A stretch of DNA of 8,328 bases from an uncultured Flavobacteriales bacterium (GTDB lineage: Bacteria > Bacteroidota > Bacteroidia > Flavobacteriales_D > Crocinitomicaceae). Position 1 is the first letter of the stretch. Every line of letters starts with the position of its first letter. This document shows positions 1-5,192 of the stretch, in pieces. The position numbers were made by a program, and so were the translations under genes. The notes below the pieces were generated by a model, which saw nothing but the letters and a program-made list of their open reading frames with translations, did not search any database and was not told the DNA's origin. The stretch lies in assembly GCA_903879765.1 (NCBI GenBank), contig CAIRMS010000155.1:1-8328 (forward strand), read 5' to 3'.

Positions 1-196
1 AAAATGAACAGCGAAGCGAAACAATGAATCGCTTAAGTGTACAACAGAATGATTGTATTCGGCACTAGTCAAAATTGTAGTATTACAGTTAAAACAAATG
101 GAACTTGTCAAAAGTTACAGGTCACTGAAAAAAAAATCAGCAACTAGATAACGAGTAAACTTACAAAATTATTGGCAAGAAGAAAAACGTGTGAAA
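1..196. other. Intergenic region with no convincing gene
   Basis: No supportable coding region is seen. Rightward frames close early (TGA at 25-27 and TAG at 66-68), so at most the last few codons of a gene entering from the left could be present. There is no CAT triplet, so no leftward ATG start exists here. The stretch holds small symmetric elements. AAGCGA (14-19) pairs with TCGCTT (29-34) around a 9-base loop. TGTA-GTAT-TACA lies at 76-87 inside a weaker AA...TT extension (73-90). AACTT-N5-AAGTT lies at 102-116. A run of nine A (128-136) is flanked by CTGA/TCAG. Read leftward, TAATTTTG at 171-164 matches the Bacteroidota -7 consensus TAnnTTTG, but no TTG stands at the expected distance upstream. 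No convincing rho-independent terminator for the leftward regulator gene is visible. Confidence 0.5.
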
Positions 197-1006
197 TTAG
201 AATCCGAAATTATCAAATCCCATTTGTGTGAGCTCTTGGTATTTTTCTTCGTTAAACTCATAAAGAGACGAAGGTTTGTGTGGCACACCGCGTTGTTTTT
301 CTTTCAGATTGGAAAGAATATTTAATTTTTGAATTTTACGTCTGAAATTTCGCTTATCCAAAGGCTTATCTAAAATGCTTTCGTATAATCGGTGTAATTG
401 ACTTAAGGTGAATTTCTCTGGCAATAGATTGAAACCGATTGGTTGAATTTTAATTTTTTGTTTCAATTTTTCTTTCGCCGCTTGAAGGATTTCGAAATGG
501 TCAAATGCCAATTCCGTTATATCATTCACGGGCGTCCATTCAGCATTTTTCGCAAATGAAGACGGGTGGGGTTGGTAATCCTCAATTTTCACCAAGGAAA
601 AATACGCAACTGTGATTACACGTGCATCCGGCTGTGCACGAATGGACTTTAGCCATTCACGGTCTGATTCTTTATGAATGCGAAATGGATCTCCAAAAGC
701 TCCGACTTGTTCAAGGTAAATGTCCTTCAATCCCGTAAGTTCGTCCAAAACACGGCTAGCCGCTTGATCTAAATTTTCATTGTCGTAGATGAGGTTTCCT
801 GGCAATGCTAATCGCGGACCATTTTCTGCCGAAATTTCACCTCGATCGATGACAAGTACGGTTAATTTTTCTAAATCAAAACCAAAAATAACACAGTCAA
901 CAGATACGTTTGGATTTAATTCTGAACCGATTTTTTTAAGATTATTATGCACGAATGAAGGATTATATATATATTTGGATAGTGTAAAAATGACACAAAG
1001 ACTCAA
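197..1006 (-). CDS. Nudix-related winged-helix transcriptional regulator (NrtR/AraR-like)
   Basis: Probable DNA-binding regulator of the divergent sugar operon. Residues about 34-165 form a Nudix-like fold beginning VDCVIFGFD. The Nudix box aligns at residues 71-93, with the leading Gly replaced by Asn71, Glu77 and Arg85 kept, and REUxEE reading RVLDEL. Two of the three key glutamates are therefore lost (Val86, Leu90; Glu89 remains), so hydrolase activity is unlikely. Residues about 190-262 match the winged helix of NrtR-type regulators (FTLSQLHRLYE, then LDKRNFRRKIQKL, rich in basic residues). Such proteins in Bacteroidota often sit beside sugar genes and sense a sugar or nucleotide-derived ligand; the ligand here is unknown. 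The start is uncertain. The longest frame opens with TTG at 1006, no in-frame ATG lies nearby upstream of the Nudix domain, and an in-frame GTG at 952 would give a shorter protein that frees the overlapping promoter region. The regulatory role is inferred from family and divergent position. Confidence 0.85.
   Translation of the reverse strand: MSLCVIFTLSKYIYNPSFVHNNLKKIGSELNPNVSVDCVIFGFDLEKLTVLVIDRGEISAENGPRLALPGNLIYDNENLDQAASRVLDELTGLKDIYLEQVGAFGDPFRIHKESDREWLKSIRAQPDARVITVAYFSLVKIEDYQPHPSSFAKNAEWTPVNDITELAFDHFEILQAAKEKLKQKIKIQPIGFNLLPEKFTLSQLHRLYESILDKPLDKRNFRRKIQKLNILSNLKEKQRGVPHKPSSLYEFNEEKYQELTQMGFDNFGF
948..977 (+). promoter_or_regulatory. Candidate promoter of the rightward maltose operon
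   Basis: TATATTTG at 970-977 is a perfect match to the Bacteroidota -7 consensus TAnnTTTG. A TG at 948-949 lies 20 bases upstream, within the usual spacing for the weak -33 element (TTG or TG). Transcription would begin near 984, giving a leader of about 40 bases before the kinase ATG at 1023. The element sits in a TA-repeat tract (964-974) and inside the 5' end of the leftward regulator if that gene starts at 1006. The match is seen directly; its function is inferred. Confidence 0.45.
982..996. promoter_or_regulatory. Candidate operator, GTGT-N7-ACAC inverted repeat
   Basis: GTGT (982-985) and ACAC (993-996) form an inverted repeat with a 7-base spacer, about 5 bases downstream of the candidate -7 box and over the predicted transcription start. 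That is where a repressor site would be expected. It lies between two divergent genes, one of which encodes a likely DNA-binding regulator. The arms are only 4 bases and could arise by chance, and no second copy was noticed in the window. Confidence 0.25.
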
Positions 1007-1022
1007 ATTATCATTTTAGAAT

Positions 1023-1895
1023 ATGTATTTTATAGTAGAAAGTGGTTCAACAAAAAGCGATTGGGTTTTAGTTGATAGCAAAAATAACCAAAGTTTTTAT
1101 TCAACAATGGGCTTTAATCCATATTTTCACTCATCTGAATTGATTGAAACGGAATTAAAGAAGCAAGTAGATATCCTCGCTGTTGCAGATGAGGTGTGTG
1201 GAGTTTATTTTTATGGTGCTGGATGTTCAAGTGATGAAATGAACCAAATTGTAGAAATCGGACTCAAAAGAATTTTTAAAAATGCAGAAATTGTGGTAGA
1301 TCACGATTTACTTGCATGTGCTTACGCTACTTACACAGGAAATCCTGCTATTTCATGTATTATTGGAACTGGTTCGAATTCCTGTCTGTTTGATGGGGAA
1401 GAATTGAGTGAGGTTGTGCCTGCATTAGGCTACATTCTTGGGGATGAAGGAAGTGGAAGTTATTTCGGGAAACAATTGTTAAGTAATTTCCTTTACCACA
1501 AACTTCCCGCGCATGTTGAAGCTGATTTTATTGCAACCTACAAGTTGGACAAAGATCAAATTGTGAATCATGTATACCGTGAGCCGAATGCGAATGTATA
1601 CATCGCTTCGTTTATGCCTTTCATTGCGAAACATAAAAATGAGCCCTTCTTTAGTGAAATGGTTTACGCAGGATTTAAGAAATTTATGGAAGTACATGTT
1701 TGCTGCTATGAAAATTTCCAGAATACAGAAGTTCACTTCGTTGGATCGCTATCCAAAATATTTGAGTCTGAATTAGATAAAGCAGCAGGTGAATTGGGTG
1801 TCACAGTTACATCCATTATTCAAAAACCTGTTACCGGACTCGTGAATTATCACCTAAACTATATTCTAAATAAACAAACAGTTAAAACATGTTAA
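1023..1895 (+). CDS. BadF/N-acetylglucosamine kinase-family sugar kinase, candidate glucokinase
   Basis: Cytoplasmic ATP-dependent sugar kinase of the ASKHA fold, 290 residues, normal length for the Bacteroidota branch. Visible motifs: phosphate-1 loop ESGSTKSDW (residues 6-14, with Glu6 where many relatives have Asp); a likely catalytic Asp95 in VDHDLLACA, aligning by eye with the catalytic Asp of human NAGK; phosphate-2 loop IIGTGSNSC (113-121); GYILGDEGSGSYFGK (136-150), diagnostic of this branch; and an adenosine-motif segment HFVGSLSKIF (238-247). Homologues are usually annotated N-acetylglucosamine or glucosamine kinases, but no amino-sugar gene is nearby. Its place as first gene of an operon whose phosphorylase releases free glucose suggests glucose as substrate; this is inference. 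The start ATG directly precedes the conserved phosphate-1 strand. The 3' end overlaps the next gene by 7 bases (ATGTTAA), suggesting translational coupling. Confidence 0.88.
   Translation: MYFIVESGSTKSDWVLVDSKNNQSFYSTMGFNPYFHSSELIETELKKQVDILAVADEVCGVYFYGAGCSSDEMNQIVEIGLKRIFKNAEIVVDHDLLACAYATYTGNPAISCIIGTGSNSCLFDGEELSEVVPALGYILGDEGSGSYFGKQLLSNFLYHKLPAHVEADFIATYKLDKDQIVNHVYREPNANVYIASFMPFIAKHKNEPFFSEMVYAGFKKFMEVHVCCYENFQNTEVHFVGSLSKIFESELDKAAGELGVTVTSIIQKPVTGLVNYHLNYILNKQTVKTC
1079..1107 (-). promoter_or_regulatory. Candidate leftward promoter of the Nudix regulator
   Basis: Read on the minus strand, TATTTTTG (1086-1079) matches TAnnTTTG, and TTG (1107-1105) lies 18 bases upstream, as expected for a -33 element. 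Transcription would start near 1072, inside the first codons of the kinase gene, giving a leader of about 65 bases to the TTG start at 1006 or about 120 to the GTG at 952. The two divergent transcripts would then overlap. The short consensus makes a chance match possible. Confidence 0.28.
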
Positions 1896-3214
1896 AATCA
1901 CTATTATTTTCAGTATTCGCTTTTTTAAGTGTTTCAGTTAGTGCTCAGTTAAACACTCCTGACTGGTCTTATAATGCTACGATTTATGAAATCAATGTGC
2001 GTCAGTTTTCAAATCAAGGGACTTTTTCAGAGGTTACAAGACAATTACCTCGATTAAGAGAAATGGGAGTTGAAATCATTTGGTTAATGCCGATTCATCC
2101 AATTGGAGTGAAAAACCGTAAAGGATCTTTAGGTAGTTATTATGCCGTTCAAGATTACAAAGCAGTAAATAGTGAATTTGGAACTATGGATGATTTTAAA
2201 TCCCTGGTAAAAGAAGCACATAAATTAAACATGCGCGTGATTATTGATTGGGTGGCAAATCATTCCTCACCAGATAATGTTTGGTTAACTGAACAAGGAA
2301 ATTTAGATTGGTACACATTGGATTCAACAGGAAATGTTCAGCCAACGATTGGTACAGATTGGTGGGATGTTGCAGATTTGAATTATGACAATCCCGCGAT
2401 GCGTTTGGAAATGATTAGCTCCATGAAATATTGGTTAACTGAAGCGGATATTGATGGATTCCGTTGCGATGTCGCTGGATGGGTTCCAATGGATTTTTGG
2501 ACGGAAGCACGAAAAGAATTGCAAGCTGTTAAGCCGATTTTCATGCTTGCTGAAGCAGAAGAAGTTCCATTGCACAAAGCATTTGAAATGACTTACGGAT
2601 GGAATTTTCATCACATCATGAACGATGTTGCTCAAGGTAAAAAAGACGCTACAGCAATTCAAGAATATGTTCAAATGAATAAATATCCTAGTTCAGCTTT
2701 CCGTATGAATTTCACGTCAAATCATGATGAAAACTCTTGGAATGGAACAGAAATGGAACGAATGGGTGATGCGCGATTTGCACTGGCTGTTTTAGCATCA
2801 ACAATCGAAGGAATGCCTTTGGTTTATAACGGTCAAGAAACATCGCTAGACCGACGATTGAAGTTTTTTGATAAAGATAGCATCGATTGGAAAAAAATGG
2901 ATTTAGTTCCTTTCTACACGAAATTATTGAACCTTCATAAAACGAATCAAGCCTTGTGGGTGAGAGAAGGAAGTAGTCCTGCACAATTTATCGTTAATCA
3001 AAATTCAAAAGAACATTTGGTGTACATACGCGAATACGATACGCAGCAAGTGATAACGGTGTTAAATCTATCTAATAAAAAAGCAGAAGTTTCTTTCAAT
3101 TCTTCGGCAATGACCGGAGAATACACGGAGCTTTTCTCTGGGAAGAAAAAGTCTTTCGGAGGAACAAGTAAAATTTCTTTAGCACCTTGGGGCTATCAAG
3201 TTTATTACAAGTAA
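1889..3214 (+). CDS. Secreted GH13 alpha-amylase-family glucan hydrolase (compact)
   Basis: Exported enzyme acting on alpha-1,4-glucans, 441 residues. A type I signal peptide is evident (LLFSVFAFLSVSVSA, residues 5-19, cleavage likely before Gln20), with no lipobox Cys, so periplasmic or extracellular. The GH13 barrel is complete: region I DWVANH (120-125), region II GFRCDVA with nucleophile Asp194, region III IFMLAEAEE with acid/base Glu222, region IV FTSNHDENSW with transition-state Asp280, and GMPLVYNGQE (308-317) near the barrel end. Residues from about 355 to 441 form the short beta domain C. Only 74 residues separate Asp120 and Asp194, so domain B is small, unlike the second amylase in this operon. 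The exact product (maltose, glucose or oligosaccharides) cannot be read from sequence. It overlaps the kinase gene by 7 bases and ends 22 bases before the transporter. Confidence 0.9.
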   Translation: MLKSLLFSVFAFLSVSVSAQLNTPDWSYNATIYEINVRQFSNQGTFSEVTRQLPRLREMGVEIIWLMPIHPIGVKNRKGSLGSYYAVQDYKAVNSEFGTMDDFKSLVKEAHKLNMRVIIDWVANHSSPDNVWLTEQGNLDWYTLDSTGNVQPTIGTDWWDVADLNYDNPAMRLEMISSMKYWLTEADIDGFRCDVAGWVPMDFWTEARKELQAVKPIFMLAEAEEVPLHKAFEMTYGWNFHHIMNDVAQGKKDATAIQEYVQMNKYPSSAFRMNFTSNHDENSWNGTEMERMGDARFALAVLASTIEGMPLVYNGQETSLDRRLKFFDKDSIDWKKMDLVPFYTKLLNLHKTNQALWVREGSSPAQFIVNQNSKEHLVYIREYDTQQVITVLNLSNKKAEVSFNSSAMTGEYTELFSGKKKSFGGTSKISLAPWGYQVYYK

Positions 3215-3236
3215 ATACAAGTCAAAATCCTAAACC

Positions 3237-4547
3237 ATGACGAGTACGAAACCAAACTTATCTTTTTGGCAGATCTGGAACATGAGTTTCGGGTTTATGG
3301 GAATCCAATTCGGTTGGGGACTCCAAATGGCCAACATGAGCTCCATCTATGAGAATTTAGGAGCAAAACCGGAAGATATTCCAGCATTGTGGCTCGCAGC
3401 TCCCTTGACTGGATTAATTGTTCAACCCATCATTGGGTATATAAGTGACCGAACGTGGCATCCTGTACTCGGTCGCCGCCGTCCGTTTTTCCTAATTGGC
3501 GCAATCCTAAGTTCACTTTGTTTATTCATCATGCCAAATGCTTCTGCATTGTGGATGGCTGCCGGTTTACTTTGGGTATTGGATTCTTCAATCAACATCA
3601 GCATGGAGCCTTTCCGTGCGTTTGTTGCAGATAAACTTCCGGAAAATCAACGCACCGTTGGATTCTCCATGCAGAGTTTTTTCATTGGAGTAGGTGCTAC
3701 CATTGCAAGTGCTTTACCTTGGATTTTTACGAATTGGTTCAATGTGAATTCGACTGCAGCCCATGGTCAGGTAGCAAACAATGTGAAATGGTCATTCTAC
3801 CTTGGTGGAATCGCTTTCCTTGGAGCGGTGCTCTACACGGTTTTTACAACAAAAGAATATCCGCCGTCTGAAGAAGAATTAGCTGAAAAGAAAGCTGAAA
3901 AGAAGGGATTAATGAGTGGTGTGAATGAAATCTTTTTCGCTATTACACACATGCCGAAAAGAATGAAACAGTTAGCACTCGTTCAATTCGTGACTTGGCC
4001 TGGATTGTTCCTCATGTGGTTTTACTACACACCAACTGTGGCAAATGATATTTTTGGTGGAGAAGCAGGGTCAAAAGCCTATTCAGATGGACAAAATTTT
4101 GCAGGATTAACGTATTCCTTTGAAAACATTGTTACATTTTTATTCGCTTTAGCTCTTCCATTTTTAGCAGGAAAGTTTGGTAAAAAGTGGACACATTTTA
4201 TCTGTTTAATGATTGGTGGATTGGGTTTGATTTCGATCAACTTCATTCATGGTTCAGATATGAGTTATGGTTTGTTCATCGTCATGGGACTTGTGGGAAT
4301 TGCCTGGTGTAGTATTTTGTCCATGCCTTACGCTTTACTCGCAGATTGTCTTCCAGAAAATAAGATTGGAATTTACATGGGTATTTTCAATTTCTTTATT
4401 GTGTTACCAGAAATCATCGCATCACTATTCTTTGGTAAGGTGATGGAAAATGTATTGGATGGATCTAGGATTGCAGCGGTAACAATCGGTGGTTGTTTAT
4501 TAATACTTGCTGGAATTTTAACATTGAGAATTAAAGAGGAAAAGTAA
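3237..4547 (+). CDS. SLC45-like MFS maltose/maltodextrin transporter
   Basis: Inner-membrane major facilitator protein, 436 residues with about 12 hydrophobic segments and a short cytoplasmic N terminus. The MFS motif A region reads GYISDRTWHPVLGRRRP (67-83); the GRRRP form is typical of the sucrose/SLC45-like GPH-related carriers. Related half-repeats appear as ADKLPENQRT (131-140) and LADCLPENK (368-376), reflecting the internal two-fold repeat. A charged loop, SEEELAEKKAEKKG (211-224), marks the central cytoplasmic linker between the two six-helix halves. Family members are usually proton-coupled disaccharide importers. Its position between an exported amylase and the beta-phosphoglucomutase/maltose phosphorylase pair makes maltose, perhaps with short maltodextrins, the most likely substrate; sucrose is an alternative, but no sucrase gene is present. 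The start ATG gives a normal N terminus; no clear Shine-Dalgarno precedes it. Confidence 0.88.
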   Translation: MTSTKPNLSFWQIWNMSFGFMGIQFGWGLQMANMSSIYENLGAKPEDIPALWLAAPLTGLIVQPIIGYISDRTWHPVLGRRRPFFLIGAILSSLCLFIMPNASALWMAAGLLWVLDSSINISMEPFRAFVADKLPENQRTVGFSMQSFFIGVGATIASALPWIFTNWFNVNSTAAHGQVANNVKWSFYLGGIAFLGAVLYTVFTTKEYPPSEEELAEKKAEKKGLMSGVNEIFFAITHMPKRMKQLALVQFVTWPGLFLMWFYYTPTVANDIFGGEAGSKAYSDGQNFAGLTYSFENIVTFLFALALPFLAGKFGKKWTHFICLMIGGLGLISINFIHGSDMSYGLFIVMGLVGIAWCSILSMPYALLADCLPENKIGIYMGIFNFFIVLPEIIASLFFGKVMENVLDGSRIAAVTIGGCLLILAGILTLRIKEEK

Positions 4548-4553
4548 TTTGTG

Positions 4554-5192
4554 ATGGTGAAAGCACTCATTTTTGATCTAGACGGTGTCATTGTGACCAC
4601 CGAGCATAATCATTTTATCGCGTGGAAACGCACAGCAGAATCCCTAGGGATTCCATTTGAAGAAGAACACAATGAACTATTAAAAGGAGTCAGTAGAGTG
4701 GATTCACTCAAAAAGATTCTTGAATTAGGTTCAAAAACAATATCCACAGAAGAATTCAATGCACTGTTGATCAGTAAAAATGAGTTCTATGTCGATTCTA
4801 TTCAGGACTTAAATCAAACGGATCTCCTGCCTGGCGTCTTGAGTTTGCTAGAAGAAGCAAGATCCAAAGACATCAAATTAGGAATTGGTTCCTCCAGTAA
4901 GAATGCAAATTTCATTCTGAAGTTATTGAAGATTGATCACTTTTTTGATGTAGTCATTGATGGAAATGGAGTGGAACACCCAAAACCGCATCCAGAAGTG
5001 TTTTTAAACGGCGCAAAAGCCTTGAGTTTAGCTCCGTCCGAATGCATTGTATTTGAAGACGCTGCAAGTGGTATTACAGCAGCAAAAGCAGGTGGATTCA
5101 TCGCAATCGCAGTTGGGAATCCAAACATCGCTGAAATGGCGGACACATATTTTAATGATTTAACAGAATTTAGTTTAGAAGCGTATGCGTAA
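4554..5192 (+). CDS. pgmB: Beta-phosphoglucomutase
   Basis: Cytoplasmic HAD-superfamily mutase converting beta-glucose 1-phosphate into glucose 6-phosphate through a beta-glucose 1,6-bisphosphate intermediate. From the ATG at 4554 (212 residues) the motifs resemble the Lactococcus lactis enzyme closely: FDLDGVI with nucleophile Asp8 and general acid/base Asp10, cap-domain His20 in HNHFIAW, GVSRVDSL around Arg48, SSSKN for motif II, Lys144 in HPKPHPEVF, and Glu168-Asp169 in FEDAASGI for Mg2+ binding. The cap substrate-recognition motif separates it from phosphoglycolate phosphatases. A GTG at 4551, one codon upstream, is an alternative start, and AGAGGA at 4535-4540 fits either. It lies 6 bases after the transporter stop and overlaps the phosphorylase gene by 8 bases. 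This pairing is standard because GH65 phosphorylases release beta-glucose 1-phosphate. Confidence 0.95.
   Translation: MVKALIFDLDGVIVTTEHNHFIAWKRTAESLGIPFEEEHNELLKGVSRVDSLKKILELGSKTISTEEFNALLISKNEFYVDSIQDLNQTDLLPGVLSLLEEARSKDIKLGIGSSSKNANFILKLLKIDHFFDVVIDGNGVEHPKPHPEVFLNGAKALSLAPSECIVFEDAASGITAAKAGGFIAIAVGNPNIAEMADTYFNDLTEFSLEAYA

Noticed and set aside
14..34. Hairpin AAGCGA/TCGCTT as a rho-independent terminator
   Set aside because: The 6-base stem has a 9-base loop and no adjacent T-run on either strand.
124..140. A9 run flanked by CTGA/TCAG as terminator of the leftward gene
   Set aside because: The stem is only 4 bases and the T-run would form the loop rather than follow a stem.
789..1019. 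Rightward open frame overlapping the regulator start
   Set aside because: It is antisense to the Nudix domain, has no recognisable motif, and conflicts with a well-supported gene.
1479..1736. Leftward open frame inside the kinase gene
   Set aside because: It is an antisense shadow of a conserved kinase region with no independent coding evidence; the same holds for the other leftward frames in the operon.
4554..5192. Phosphoglycolate phosphatase or generic HAD phosphatase
   Set aside because: The HNHFIAW and GVSRVDSL cap motifs and the beta-glucose-1-phosphate-producing neighbour identify beta-phosphoglucomutase.
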